NCBI GenBank assembly: GCA_001580565.1
Contig: LRBF01000053.1
Location: 1-44,440 of the forward strand
Length of the DNA stretch: 44,440 bases
Source: Caballeronia megalochromosomata
GTDB lineage: Bacteria; Pseudomonadota; Gammaproteobacteria; Burkholderiales; Burkholderiaceae
Direction: 5' to 3'
Under the pieces are notes generated by a model. It saw only the letters and a program-made list of their open reading frames with translations, searched no databases and had not been told where the DNA came from. Positions 7,982-18,360 of this stretch are shown piece after piece. Each line of letters opens with the position of its first letter. Within the stretch, counting starts at the first letter, position 1. A program made the position numbers and the translations under genes.

Positions 7982-9314
7982 CTAGAAGTTCTCTTCCTGC
8001 GGGTCGGGGCCACGCGTTGGCGCGCCCGGCTGCGCAAGTTTGACGGGCCGTCCGGTGCGCGCCGATTCGTAGATTGCGTCGATGATGCGCTGATCCTGCA
8101 CGCCTTCCTCGCCGGGCGTATGCGGCACGATGTCGTCTTTCACGCAGAAGGACATGTGATCGATCTCGCGCGCGAACTGATTCTGCGGATCGATCTGCAC
8201 TTCGGTCGTCGCGCTCTTGCCGTCCACCAGCATGCCGTGCCGCAATCGCAGTCCGTTGTAGCCGAACGCCGGATCCATCTCCGCCCAGCCTTGAGCGCCC
8301 TGAAGTCTGAAGAAGCGCGACTCGTGACTCGCGTAGCTCGCCATGCATGTTGCCGTGAGTCCGCTCGGAAAGCGCAGGATGAAGTGCACCGAGGCCTCCA
8401 CTTCGCCAAAGCGCGGATCGTCTTCCGGCCGAAACCGTCGCGATGACGTCCTGCGGCTCTTCCCCCGACAGAAAGCGCACCGCATTGAGACAGTAGAGCC
8501 CGATGTCGGGCATTGCGCCGCCGCCCGCGAGCGAGCGCTTCAGGCGCCACTGCGATGGGTCGCCGACATTTTGCGAATTCCCCGCGATGAACTCGCGCAG
8601 CGGTCCGAGCTTCTTCTCCTTGACCATCTTTGCGATCATCCGGTCCATCGGCTCGTACTGACTGCGGTACGCGATCATGAGCTTGCGGTTGGCGCGTTTC
8701 ATCGCATCGACCATGGCCTGGCAGTCGGCGGCGTTGTTCGCCATCGGCTTCTCGCAGAGCACGTGCTTGCCGATCTTCGCGGCGCGCAGCGTGAATTCCT
8801 TGTGAAGGCCGTTGGGCAGCACGACGTAGACGACCTGGACGCGCGGATTGTCAGCGAGATGCTCGAAACTCTGATAGTCGTGGACGTCGGCTTCCGGCAC
8901 GCCGTATTGACGCGCGATGCGCAACGCCTTTGTGCGGTCGCCCGAGACCAGCGCGGAGACCTTCGAATACTTGCACTGCGCGAGGGCGGGCAGGATCTGG
9001 TTTAACGACAGCCGCCCAAGTCCGACGATCGCGTAGCCTACGCGGTCATCGGGCGGCAGGCTGGCGTCCGGTGTTTGTTCCTTCTGCTCGGTATCCGGAT
9101 CTTGAATCAGCGAGAGCCTGACCTGATTACGATCGACGCCGGAAGGACCCGCGGCCCACGCGCCGCCCGTCGAACCGGCGGCAAGCGCTACCGCGATGCC
9201 CGCGCCGCCGCGCAGCAGGAAAGAGCGACGCCCGGTTTCGGCGGGTGCGGGATCGACTGCGAGCTCGGCGGCCGGAATCGGGCTGGGTTGCGTGGGATGA
9301 CTTCGGGCGGGCAT
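7982..9314 (-). pseudogene. Tat-exported Gfo/Idh/MocA-family oxidoreductase, frameshifted
   Basis: NAD(P)-dependent sugar oxidoreductase of the glucose-fructose oxidoreductase type. From ATG 9314 the N-terminus carries a twin-arginine signal (GRRSFLLRGGAGIAVALAAG). A Rossmann start (VGYAIVGLGRLSLNQILPAL) and the catalytic-region Lys of GKHVLCEKPMANN follow. The dehydrogenase half reads to DVIATV. A single extra base near 8431-8436 then throws the frame. The family sequence resumes one frame over as RPEDDPRFGEVEASVHFILR and runs to the stop at 7982. The repaired protein would be about 443 residues, normal for a periplasmic member. It is either a recent pseudogene or an indel in the assembly. 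Confidence 0.85.
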
Positions 9315-10157
9315 CGAAAGCTCCGGTGAAAGGGTGGGGTGCGCCTGTCACGTCCGCTGGACGCCAGTCGTCGCCATGCACTGCGAGCGTCTCAGCATTG
9401 GCCATGCCTCCGAATAATCGACCGCGAAAAAACGGCTCAGCAGGAAACGGCATGAGCGAGCGAATTGCGTGCGATGGTGGAGCGCAGCTGGTATCTGGGT
9501 GCGGATAGAGTGCCGTGCATGCCCCATAAACCAATCACTGCCCGCCACGCGCTCCCGCACGTACATCGAGATTTTGTGGTGCAATGCAACAAGACATTAA
9601 CCGCCGCGGGTTCACGCATGAAGACGCAGACCATAATTGCTGAAGCTCGGATAGCGGGCCGTGAATTTTCTGCCGATTTCCAGTTGTCGACTGGGCGCTA
9701 GGTGGTAACGGAAGGCCCGCATCTCATTGAACAATGGCATCCGCCTGATTCGTGGTTGGCAATGGCTTCGCTCAACCGTGGCGACGGATGGGGGACGCGC
9801 CCCACTTCGGCTGATCTTCTTGTGTTTCTCCAACGCTACGTTGCGACTAATCCTCACCTTTGCTCGTCCGCAAATGATTGACAGACTGTCACGTTTGGCA
9901 CGAGCACATCGCCTTTGCGCCGCACGTTCGAAATTCGCGAGTGCGCATGAAAAGCAATGCGTCGTGCGTTTTGCGCATCTGGCGCGATTCAAATTACTGA
10001 TCTATTTTGGACATCGGTGCACCGATCGAAGACTGCATACGACGAGATGCTCGGTGCTAACATAAGCCCCGCATTGGCAGAAGCGTTGCCGGTTCAGGGA
10101 ACGGCACGGCAGCGCAGACAGTTCGGTACGCGGAACTTCATGCCTGGATCATCGGGG
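9315..10157. other. Region without a convincing gene
   Basis: About 840 bases. All open frames are under 130 codons, overlap one another on both strands and show no motif, membrane pattern or ribosome-binding site. It contains the promoter region of the oxidoreductase gene at its left side. Confidence 0.4.
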
Positions 10158-11242
10158 TCATCGTCTTCGTTTCGTGTTCGAGTCTCCGGGCCGCTTTGCG
10201 AGCATCACGTCCTGACGCTCGACGCGTATCGCTGTGCGGCTCATCGTCTCGGACGCTGGCTCATAGCGCACCACGGTGAAGATCAGCACCGGCCGCCAGG
10301 CAAACTTGTCCGTGATTCGCCACACGAACTCAACATCACCCGTGAGATACACCTTGTCGGCGATGCGCTCCGCGCGCACTTGAAGACATGAGTTGATTGC
10401 CCGACTCGCGACCGCTCCCATCTGTCCTGCATTTTCGCGACTCATTGTGGAAGGGGCGACGCGTTCGGCGAACAGCATGTTGGGACTGTTGCCACCCACA
10501 CCCACTTTCACGTCGAAGTCGATGAGCCGCAGCGAATACTCGACAAGCGACATGTCCTCGCCCTGCTCCGAGACTCGGCCTAGCGTGCCACGAAAATCCC
10601 TCTGCGCCGCGGCGACGATCGCGAGCATCTGTCTACATGCGTACCCGGATGCCGAGTGGTCCTTGCGCTTATATTCGCGCGTGGCGCGGGCGACTGCGTC
10701 GTTGCCGTCATCGACGAGCGGGGCAGCCTCCAGCGTCCAGGCGGGATCCGAGAGCGACGCGCTCCATGCGACCCGATAGCGCGTCGGCCAGTGTTCCCGC
10801 CAGTCGGTTATGAACCATTGAAGCAGGTGCCCTCCCGAGCCCGACAGACTCCTCGGACCGATCACCGGTTCGCGCAGGCACGCGCTGATTGTGGAGAGCG
10901 CGTGGCGAGTACGGGCGCGCGCCATCGACGGGATGAGATTGCTCTCCGCCGGAACACATTCGAGCGCGGGCGGGAGCACCGGTGCGGCGACGTCACAGCG
11001 CAGCAGTTCGAGCATTGGCGACTGCGCGAGGTGATAGACAGCCTCGCCGTCCACACGATCGGCGTGCCGCGATTCTTCGCCGATATGTGCGCGACGAAAT
11101 CGCGCTGGGCGGAGGCGCTCACGGCCCTGATGGTGTCGCGCTCGTCAGCGAACGCGGGAATCGCCAATCCGTCGAAAGCGGCGATCAGAAGAAAGGCGAA
11201 TCGAGCAATGCGTGAGCGGACCAGCTTGCCATGCCTCCGCAT
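10158..11242 (-). pseudogene. Exported hypothetical protein, frameshifted after the N-terminus
   Basis: The gene starts at 11242 with a basic N-region and a Sec signal peptide (RIARFAFLLIAAFDGLAIPAFA, cleavage after AFA). It continues as ERDTIRAVSASAQRDFVAHI to RGTPIV. Near 11049-11056 (GTGTGGAC on the minus strand) the coding frame changes. The long second frame then runs from DGEAVYHLAQSPMLELLRCD to 10158. Removing two bases or adding one joins them into a protein of about 360 residues. The mature part has no recognised domain. Periplasmic or secreted by inference; function unknown. Confidence 0.6.
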
Positions 11243-11766
11243 GTAATTAGAAATCCGAAATGTCTGGATGAAGATTTGTCACGGGTTCAAAACGCCGTCG
11301 ATCGGTTATACGACAAATCGCTGTCGTGGCGGTGACGAACTACGTACACCGGACGCATCACGAAGGCAACTAAGAATTTAAATGGATGCTCGCAGAAATG
11401 TCGGCCGGATTCGCACTGAGCGTTGCAATAAGCAGATTTTGCGGAAACCAATTTTCCGAAGGAGAGGCGCGGGATCGTCTTTTCTGCTGGCGCAGGCGTT
11501 GAAGGTGGCATGGATCTAGCCGGGTATGTCCGAAACCGCAGTCAAGATATCGAACTCCTTTACTATCAGGAACGAACGATCGCCCTCCCGAGGTAACATC
11601 GAACAGTTGAATGCGCTAGTGCAGCAAATTCTGATTCCGTTTCTGGATAGGTCGCCTCGCGCAAACTAGCATTCTCCGCGACACGCTGACTTAACCCATT
11701 TGTGATGGAGTGGTCTTCTGCATACGACGCGCGGTAGACACCCCGAAATTTGATTGCCTGCCCAGT
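11243..11766. other. Region without a convincing gene
   Basis: Lower-GC intergenic sequence between the exported-protein gene and the sigma-factor promoter. A 74-codon minus frame at 11287-11511 has no motif or convincing start. No repeats recognised. Confidence 0.4.
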
Positions 11767-11796
11767 TTGGTGCAGCGCAGCAATTCATGCTATACT
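11767..11796 (+). promoter_or_regulatory. Putative sigma-70 promoter of the rpoD-like gene
   Basis: TTGGTG at 11767-11772 and TATACT at 11791-11796 are separated by 18 bases. The -10 box matches the consensus at five of six positions, the -35 box mainly in TTG. It lies about 200 bases before the ATG at 11995, leaving a long leader. The promoter is inferred from sequence only. Confidence 0.5.
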
Positions 11797-11994
11797 TTTC
11801 AAGCGGTGCTCAGTCGCACTGTCTCTTGATTGCACCATTCCTCCCGGCCTGCCCATGTAAGCGGGCCGCGTCATCGCTCGTTGCGAAATCACAAGTTGCG
11901 TCCGCTTTCAGCCTTGAATGTCCGTGACGCGCCGGCCGCAATGCTGCCAGCCGCCGATCTCGTCATCACCGAGCAAACCTGCCAAGGAGAAAGC

Positions 11995-14007
11995 ATGACA
12001 AGTTTTGATCGTGAAGATTCCGGGTCTACTACAACCGAATTCGTGCCAAAGGTCCCAGGCCGGCGCGGGCCGAAGGCCAAAGCTGCAGCACTGCTGCTGC
12101 CGATGGACGCGGTTTCCTCAGCGTTGCAAGACGAGGAGCGGCAGCGCCAGATGCGCTCGCTGATTCAGTTGGGCAAGGCGCGCGGTTACCTGACCCACGC
12201 AGAAATCAACGATCACTTGCCGGACAACTTCGCGCAGACCGTCGCGATCGAAACCATTGTTAGCACCTTCAATGATATGGGCGTGGCGGTCTACGAGCAG
12301 ACGCCAGATGCCGAGACGCTGCTGTTGAACGACACTGCACCGGCCGCCATGTCGGATGATCAGATCGACGAGGAGGCCGAAGTCGCGCTCTCGACGGTGG
12401 ATTCCGAATTCGGCCGCACTACCGATCCCGTGCGGATGTACATGCGTGAAATGGGCGGAACGGAATTGCTAACCCGCGCGGGCGAAGTTGAGATTGCGAA
12501 ACGCATCGAAGGCGGTCTTCACGAAATGATCCAGGCGATCGCAGCCTGTCCAGCGACGGTCTCCACGCTACTGGAAAGTGTGGAGCGCATCGAGGCGGGT
12601 GAACTGCGCATTGACGAATTGGTTGACGGTCTCAAAATAGATGCCGGGGCGGGCGACGAACTGGTTTCGGAGTCGTCTGATTCGCCCGAACTCAACACGG
12701 ACGTCGCCGACGGTGATGAGGAGGAAAGCGGGGAGGGCGACGAGGACGGCGCGGTCGAGCAAGATGATTCGGCAAAGGCAAACGAAGCAAGTCTGAAACA
12801 GCTCACGAGCGACAGCCTTGCCATCTTTGCCCGCGTGCGCGCGTTGTTCGCTCAACTTCCGCGCGGCGGGGCGGTGCAAGGCGAGGCCCTGGTGGCTGTC
12901 GCACAGGTATGCGAGGCCATACAGCGGGAACTTGCGCCCATTCGCTTTACGGCCCGAACCATCGATCGGCTGTGCACGGAGGTGCAGCAGCAGGTCGCGC
13001 AGGTGCGCGCGATCGAGCGGCGTCTCTTGCAGATCGCCGTCGACCGGTGCGGGATGCCGCGCGCGACGTTTGTCGAATCCTTTCCGGGGCATGAAACCGA
13101 TCTCAGCTGGTCTGAGCGCATGGCGACTGCGTCGAACAAGTACGGCGCCTCGCTCAGGCGCAGTCTGCCGGCAATTCAGGCGGAGCAGCAAAAACTGATC
13201 GAGATCGAAGCGCACGCGGCTCTACCGCTGCAGCAGTTGAAGAAAATCAACCGGCAGATGATGGCGGCCGAGTCGAAAATGCGGCAGGCAAAGGGCGAGA
13301 TGATCGAAGCCAACTTGCGCCTGGTGATCTCCATCGCGAAGAAGTATGTGAATCGCGGCATGCACTTCCTGGATTTGATTCAGGAAGGCAATATCGGCCT
13401 GATGAAGGCCGTCGACAAATTCGAGTATCGACGCGGGTGGAAGTTTTCGACCTACGCGACATGGTGGGTGCGTCAAGCGGTGACGCGTTCGCTTGCGGAT
13501 CAGGCACGCACGATTCGCGTGCCGGTGCATATGATCGAGTCGATCAACAAGCTCAATCGGATTTCGCGCGAGATTTTGCAGCAGACCGGCCAAGAAGCGC
13601 ATCCGGCACTACTCGCGCAGCGCATGGAATTGACCGAAGAGAAGGTCCGCAGCATGTTGAAGGTCGCCAAGCAACCGGTTTCGCTTGAGATGCCAGTGGG
13701 CGAGGACGCGGACGCAACGCTTGGAGACATGATCGAAGATCCGATGGCCGCGTCACCCGCGGATGCGGCGGTGCACGCGAATCTGCGCGCCGCAATCGAC
13801 GAGGCGCTCGATGCACTGTCGCCGCGTGAAGCGAAGGTCCTGCGAATGCGTTTCGGGATCGATACCGCCTCAGACTTTACGCTAGAAGAGCTCGGCAAAC
13901 AATTTGATGTGACGCGCGAACGGATCCGGCAGATCGAACACAAGGCAATGCGAAAACTGATGCACCCGAGTCACGCCGACAAGCTGCGGCAATATCTTGA
14001 CCACTAA
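11995..14007 (+). CDS. RpoD-type primary/group-2 sigma-70 factor paralogue
   Basis: A 670-residue sigma factor that directs RNA polymerase to promoters. Region 1.1 occupies about 40-110 and region 1.2 about 142-175 ([12 protein letters not shown]). A long non-conserved region with an acidic stretch ([13 protein letters not shown]) follows. Region 2 starts near 440 ([20 protein letters not shown]) and includes the -10 recognition helix [14 protein letters not shown]. Region 4.2 lies near 638 ([18 protein letters not shown]). All core parts are intact. ATG 11995 has AAGGAG seven bases upstream; the frame extends back to 11830 without similarity. The housekeeping rpoD usually sits beside dnaG. 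Neither dnaG nor rpsU is here, so this is probably an additional copy; that is inference. Confidence 0.93.
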   Translation: MTSFDREDSGSTTTEFVPKVPGRRGPKAKAAALLLPMDAVSSALQDEERQRQMRSLIQLGKARGYLTHAEINDHLPDNFAQTVAIETIVSTFNDMGVAVYEQTPDAETLLLNDTAPAAMSDDQIDEEAEVALSTVDSEFGRTTDPVRMYMREMGGTELLTRAGEVEIAKRIEGGLHEMIQAIAACPATVSTLLESVERIEAGELRIDELVDGLKIDAGAGDELVSESSDSPELNTDVADGDEEESGEGDEDGAVEQDDSAKANEASLKQLTSDSLAIFARVRALFAQLPRGGAVQGEALVAVAQVCEAIQRELAPIRFTARTIDRLCTEVQQQVAQVRAIERRLLQIAVDRCGMPRATFVESFPGHETDLSWSERMATASNKYGASLRRSLPAIQAEQQKLIEIEAHAALPLQQLKKINRQMMAAESKMRQAKGEMIEANLRLVISIAKKYVNRGMHFLDLIQEGNIGLMKAVDKFEYRRGWKFSTYATWWVRQAVTRSLADQARTIRVPVHMIESINKLNRISREILQQTGQEAHPALLAQRMELTEEKVRSMLKVAKQPVSLEMPVGEDADATLGDMIEDPMAASPADAAVHANLRAAIDEALDALSPREAKVLRMRFGIDTASDFTLEELGKQFDVTRERIRQIEHKAMRKLMHPSHADKLRQYLDH

Positions 14008-14212
14008 GTCACCGGCCGACGCCTCGATACCCCATCGATACGACACCTCGAACGCTAGTCATCGCCATACAGGAAGCGGCGCAGGCCTGATGGGCCAAGC
14101 ACGCGGCCTTGCAGAATCGTCGCCCAAAAGAAGGCGGCTGGTCGATGACCTCAAGCGTTGTTCGCTCGTCACGACATCGCAGGGCGATAACAGTTGAGGC
14201 CCGGCCTCGGCA

Positions 14213-15595
14213 TTACAGCAGTATTGCTTGTTGCAAAAGCTCCAGCGCTTTCAACTCGTCCAATCGACCCGTGCGTGCTTTGCCTGCCAGTGTCTTGATC
14301 AAGGCTTCCGCTACCGGCTCAATACCGTGAAGATTGTCCAGGCTGGTGAGGGAAGTGGAAGGTAGCGATACGCTTGGTTGCTGGGGTATTGCGGCGGCGG
14401 GCTGCAGCGCGATTGTGGTCGGTGAGACCGACGGAAAATGCCGCTCGCTTTCGTCAGTAGAGTGACCACCAAACTCGCCACGAGCATCACTGGCATGATC
14501 TCGCGGGCCGACATCGATTATCTCTTTCTTACTCGGGACCTTTACCGACCCTGTTACGCTTTGCACATCGCCCAAGGCGTGCGGGTGAGGGTCTTCTGTC
14601 CGCGCCCTTGCAGCGGCGCGCTTCTTTGGCGCGCTACTCTGAGCTGCAAGCGCAGCCGGCTCGTCGTGTTGAACGGATGCGCGACCACGCGCAGCAGGGG
14701 TCAGCAAATCTGACACCGACTCTGGGATCTCGGCTTCAGAACGCGGCGTGTCCAGCCATCCGACTGGCAAGCCTAGGCGCTCTGTGAAACGGCTTGCTTC
14801 AGCGTCGTCCATGCGTTTCTTGCCATGTAACCGGTGGGCCATGTTGGAACCGCTCATCGCCATGACCACTCCGAGTTTTACTTTTGATCCATTCCGGGTC
14901 GTCAGAACGTGGAGGTTAGCGCGTCGAATGCTTTCGACATCAGTGCCGTCGCTTAACGGCAGCGAGCGTTGCTGGGCAGTCTTTTGAGATGCTTTGGCTT
15001 TCGATGACGCGCCCTTGAGGGCAGCATCTTTCCTCGGATGTACGGCGATTTCGGGCGCTCTATTCCTACTAGCCCCGGGGAAGCCGCTCACTGTTTTCCT
15101 CGGCATTTCCGCTTCCTCTAATGAACTGACTTCAACAGATGGTGGTTGGTCGACGTTGACAGCTAACGCAGGCTTACGTACTTCAGACTCTGCTTGTGCC
15201 TCATCGTCCGTTTGAACGAAGTCGAGTGGTGCCTTCAGGCGAGAAATGGTCTCGGGCGTGAGCGCTGGATGAGGCTGATCAAAAAAGCCATGCGGCAGCC
15301 CGAGCGTGGTTTCCATGTGAAAGGCGGTCTCGGGCGTAAACCGTTCACCCTTCATCAGTTCGGCTATTCGCGTCATGGTGGAGTCAAGTCCTAACGCGAT
15401 ATTCTCCGCGCCCACCGCATCGACCAGAAACTGAAACGAACGTGTTTTGAAAATCGAGGCGGTCTGGGCAGGGTCTCGAGCAGGTGGCTTCGCGTAGGAC
15501 TGTCTGTGCCGATTCGGCAAAGATTTTTCTACATCGCGAGCTCGACGCTGGTCGCTGTCTCGAGAACCCGCGTATCGCCCGCGGGCTTGACTCAT
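14213..15595 (-). CDS. Hypothetical protein with two related HTH-like modules and disordered linkers
   Basis: A 460-residue protein. Two segments are recognisably alike. Module 1 (about residues 50-120) includes MTRIAELMKGERFTPETAFH and LGLPHGFFDQPH. Module 2 (about 230-300) includes SNMAHRLHGKKRMDDAEASR and LGLPVGWLDTPR. The pattern (helix, short turn, G-K/E-R-x-x, then LGLP-x-G-[FW]-[FL]-D) resembles the N-terminal DNA-binding region of Cro/C1-type regulators. Between and after them come long Ala/Ser/Pro-rich, probably disordered stretches; a helical C-terminus (LDELKALELLQQAILL) closes the protein. GGGAG ten bases before ATG 15595 sets the start. A DNA-binding or nucleoid-associated role is inference. 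Confidence 0.7.
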   Translation of the reverse strand: MSQARGRYAGSRDSDQRRARDVEKSLPNRHRQSYAKPPARDPAQTASIFKTRSFQFLVDAVGAENIALGLDSTMTRIAELMKGERFTPETAFHMETTLGLPHGFFDQPHPALTPETISRLKAPLDFVQTDDEAQAESEVRKPALAVNVDQPPSVEVSSLEEAEMPRKTVSGFPGASRNRAPEIAVHPRKDAALKGASSKAKASQKTAQQRSLPLSDGTDVESIRRANLHVLTTRNGSKVKLGVVMAMSGSNMAHRLHGKKRMDDAEASRFTERLGLPVGWLDTPRSEAEIPESVSDLLTPAARGRASVQHDEPAALAAQSSAPKKRAAARARTEDPHPHALGDVQSVTGSVKVPSKKEIIDVGPRDHASDARGEFGGHSTDESERHFPSVSPTTIALQPAAAIPQQPSVSLPSTSLTSLDNLHGIEPVAEALIKTLAGKARTGRLDELKALELLQQAILL

Positions 15596-15915
15596 AGGGG
15601 TAGAGCTCCCTGCAATTGTTGATATTTCACGTTTCGAATTATAGACGAGGTAATATTGACATCTGGTCATATGCCGGCGGTTTTGTATGTTTTCTGGCGA
15701 TCCGCTGGAGAATCGGTCACTCGTAAGAGTGATACGACGTGCATTCGCCTCTTCGTCTGTATGCCGATTTCAGACAACAGTATGCGATTTGCGCACTATT
15801 TGAAGTCCATCGCTTCGCCGACAAGCGCAGCAGTCGAACAACGGAACCTGCCTGCTGAGCGGCCAACTCGAGTCGTTCTCACCCTCTCATCGCTCTGATT
15901 GATCAGCCTTAAGGT
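15596..15915. other. Intergenic region with putative -10 element for the 15595 gene
   Basis: On the minus strand TATAAT occupies 15638-15643, about 43 bases before the ATG at 15595, a plausible -10 box. No good -35 hexamer is seen at 16-18 bases. The remaining 250 bases hold only short frames. Confidence 0.4.
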
Positions 15916-16296
15916 TCATAGCGCGATGCGGTCCTGAAGCATTTTCGCATTGTCCGCGTCCATGAGGCAGCCAAGAAAAGTGCACCTGCGTGGCGCACAA
16001 TGGAGCTTATAAATCAGGATACGAACGCCGATCAGATTACTCGACGCAAAAGCTTGCGCAACGCAACGCCGAGTAAATTGCCTGAGGTCGGACTGCTGAC
16101 GAAGCTCCTCGCGCGCATACGTCAATTCGAATACGAGCGCGCCGATGACCTCGGGCTTGACCTCAAGTTTGGAAACGACCTTTTGCAGCGGTTCGCCGAG
16201 CGCCTTCCATTGCGCACGCAACCTTTTCTTGAGACTTGCGAAGGGTGTCGTCAGGCTTCCGGCGGTAAGCTGGGGCGTCGCATGGGTTTCAAGCAT
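15916..16296 (-). CDS. Hypothetical protein
   Basis: Encodes about 126 residues from ATG 16296, with an alternative GTG at 16302. The centre, LKKRLRAQWKALGEPLQKVV followed by SKLEVKPEVIGALVFELTYA, is Lys/Leu/Glu-rich and helical and looks like genuine protein. The C-terminal third (RILIYKLHCAPRRCTFLGCL) has an unusual Cys content. No clear ribosome-binding site, signal peptide or recognised domain. It lies next to a decayed recombinase, so it may belong to a lost mobile element. Confidence 0.4.
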   Translation of the reverse strand: MLETHATPQLTAGSLTTPFASLKKRLRAQWKALGEPLQKVVSKLEVKPEVIGALVFELTYAREELRQQSDLRQFTRRCVAQAFASSNLIGVRILIYKLHCAPRRCTFLGCLMDADNAKMLQDRIAL

Positions 16297-16406
16297 CGCC
16301 ACACGACCAGCGAAGGCCGTCCACGAACCGCCTAGATTCAGCGCGCGAGACTGCGCGACGGTAGTTCACCCATAACGTTCCCAACGCAAAGCAACTGAAT
16401 TACCCA

Positions 16407-16650
16407 TCAAGTGCCCCTTTTTCGGCTGTAGTTAAAGCCAGCATTCGCTTCGCGACAAGCGCTAGCGGTTTCCCGATGACGTCGGTCATCGTTGCCGTCG
16501 AGATACAGGCTCGTCGTGGTCAATGACGCATGTCCGAGGGTATCTCGCACGAGTCGGAGATCCACTTGTTGATCGGCCAGGTGCGAACCCGTGCTGTGGC
16601 GCAATCAGTTTGAATACGCGTACTCCAGCAGATCGGGGCGCGCGGCGGGC
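16407..16650 (-). pseudogene. Tyrosine recombinase (phage integrase family) C-terminal remnant with nonsense codon
   Basis: The minus strand encodes the catalytic C-terminus of a site-specific tyrosine recombinase: LRHSTGSHLADQQVDLRLVR (box II R-x-x-R-like H-x-x-R region), DTLGHASLTTTSLYL, ending at 16407. Immediately upstream an in-frame TGA at 16605-16607 separates it from a matching segment (AARPDLLEYAYSN). Family members normally have Trp just before LRH, so a TGG to TGA change explains the stop. The N-terminal core-binding and first catalytic parts are absent. It is a dead integrase, marking a former integrated element. Confidence 0.8.
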
Positions 16651-17080
16651 GATGCTTGGCTTCTGAAAGACCGGATGTTTCCATGCCGTAACAAGCGGCG
16701 ATAACGATGAGCGCGAGAAAACAGATTGACTGAGCGCAGAAGAAAGAAAGCGGAACCGGAACGAATGTATCGGTTTGCATATGAAACCAGAAAATGCAGG
16801 GGCATCACTGCTTCCGCGACGTTCATGGAAATCCATTACGCCCGCCCGCCGGCGAGTCACACGCAGTCGAGTCGAACCGATTTGTGACTCGAATAATTGC
16901 TCAGTGAGAGGGACGTGCTGAACACAAGTCGCAGCGCTGTACGGATTACGTCTCGTTGAACAGGTAGATCGGCATGAGCACGGATGAAGCGCCAAGCAAC
17001 CATTCGACTATGTGCGCAACCGGATAAACTCAGATCAATCGATGAAAGATACAAGACTCCAGTGAGCGCGTTGTGCCTTG
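16651..17080. other. Region without a convincing gene
   Basis: Frames on both strands are short and overlapping. A short hydrophobic minus-strand frame (FFLLRSVNLFSRAHRY) joins onto the recombinase remnant but does not look like recombinase. No attachment-site repeat was identified. Confidence 0.35.
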
Positions 17081-17851
17081 TCAGTGACCGGGAACGAATT
17101 GGATGTCTCCGTACCAGGCGCGTGTCGTGGTTCCGGTATTGTCGGTATCGGTCAGCAGACCGTAGCCAGTGATGCGTCCTGGCGCTTCGTGAAAGACCCT
17201 TTCGTAGTCTTGGACGATGTTGCGGTGCACGCTTCGCCACTGGCCCGCATCGCCAGGCTGACCGGAGACGACGATCATCTGTACGCGGCCGGTATGCGGG
17301 TTGGCGATGACGCTGCCCGGCGCGGCCGACGTGGACCAGATGTACATCAGCGTCGCATAGGGGAGATCCTGGCCACCCAGGTGCTTCGCGACTTCCATGC
17401 TGGCTCGGTCGAAAAGCGACAGCTTGCTTTTGTCGCCGTCAAATACGAACACCAGTCTCGCCGGAGCATCTTCCTTCGCCCCGACGCGGTTATCGGCGCC
17501 CTCAATCGGCCCTTCCGCTTTCCAGCGCCAAATCACGACGGGTGTTTGAGCGAGATCGATATCGCCCTCGTGCATCAGGGCGGAAGCGGACCGGTTCGCG
17601 GTCGCTTGCAGGACGGTTGTCTGGCCGTCGCGAACCAGTGTGTATTCCGTCATCGGCTTGCCCTTCACAACCGGCAAGTTCTTCCACCCTGCGGGCAGGG
17701 GCGCGCCTGGCTCTGCCGCTGAGAAGGCGACGCCCGGAGTTCCGCTCTGGGCAAAAATGGAGAGCGGCGACATCAAAAACGCGATGCACACGGCAACTCC
17801 GACGGACCTGGTTGTCCGTTTCCGCGATTGCAGGATGGAAAAAAGATGCAT
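17081..17851 (-). CDS. Exported DUF3047 family protein
   Basis: A 256-residue protein. A Sec signal peptide lies at the start (RSVGVAVCIAFLMSPLSIFA, cleavage near 34). The DUF3047 core follows: PLPAGWKNLPVVKGKPMTEY, VVIWRWKAEGPI, ARLVFVFDGDKSKLSLFDRA, YATLMYIW and YGDIQFVPG at the C-terminus. The family has a jelly-roll-like periplasmic domain of unknown function. The start ATG 17851 is chosen for the signal peptide; the frame stays open to 18418 through an unrelated segment that includes a HAD fragment. It appears intact and monocistronic. Confidence 0.85.
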   Translation of the reverse strand: MHLFSILQSRKRTTRSVGVAVCIAFLMSPLSIFAQSGTPGVAFSAAEPGAPLPAGWKNLPVVKGKPMTEYTLVRDGQTTVLQATANRSASALMHEGDIDLAQTPVVIWRWKAEGPIEGADNRVGAKEDAPARLVFVFDGDKSKLSLFDRASMEVAKHLGGQDLPYATLMYIWSTSAAPGSVIANPHTGRVQMIVVSGQPGDAGQWRSVHRNIVQDYERVFHEAPGRITGYGLLTDTDNTGTTTRAWYGDIQFVPGH

Positions 17852-18213
17852 GGCTGATTGCCTTCGGCCGTTAGCCTTCGTCCATTGTAGCGGACTACGT
17901 TGTCGCCACTGCATCTTGTCGATTACTTGCTGACGCTTTCGGAATGACGACTCCTGAGGCAGTATCGTCGCGTATCTAAAAGTTGAACGTTCACGGACAA
18001 ATCGCGTGGTGGCATCACGACTGGTCTTTAGCCTCAGATACGGCTGCTTCGGCAGCCAGGCGCATCCGTCGGGCCGCGCGGGCGCCGCGGTGATCAACCT
18101 AATCTTTTCGCGGAGGTTTCTATTGGCTGATCTCATCGAGGTACCGAGAATCTGAGAGTTGAAACCGGACTGATCAGGATGCCGAAACCGATCCAGCAAT
18201 TTCCGAAAATCGG
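17852..18213. other. Upstream region of the DUF3047 gene, no gene recognised
   Basis: The minus-strand frame stays open here but its translation has no family character. It should hold the promoter of the DUF3047 gene; no clear -10/-35 pair was recognised. Confidence 0.35.
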
Positions 18214-18360
18214 AGCCCTCGTGCGTTGCGGGGACGCCCAGCTTGCGCAGCACCATATCCAAGGCATCAGGCGCCGGTTTCGACGTTTTCACATCGTAGG
18301 AGGAGAACGGGTGCGCGACCTCCACGTTGTCCAAATAGGTGTCGAGCTCACCCTGCTCTG
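18214..18360 (-). pseudogene. HAD-hydrolase internal fragment
   Basis: About 48 codons read GELDTYLDNVEVAHPFSSYD then VKTSKPAPDALDMVLRKLGV. This matches the segment of HAD phosphatases around motif III, as in the intact gene at 4171 (DVQTSKPAPDAFEVA). The nucleophile DxDGT motif and the GDSxxD motif are both missing, and flanking sequence has no similarity. It is a small relic of a second HAD gene. The frame is fused by chance to the DUF3047 frame downstream. Confidence 0.7.

Noticed and set aside
7628..8446. 272-codon plus-strand open frame
   Set aside because: Antisense to the Gfo/Idh/MocA oxidoreductase gene; no motifs and basic, low-quality composition.
11287..11511. 74-codon minus-strand frame before the sigma factor gene
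   Set aside because: No ribosome-binding site, motif or family; composition is not convincing.
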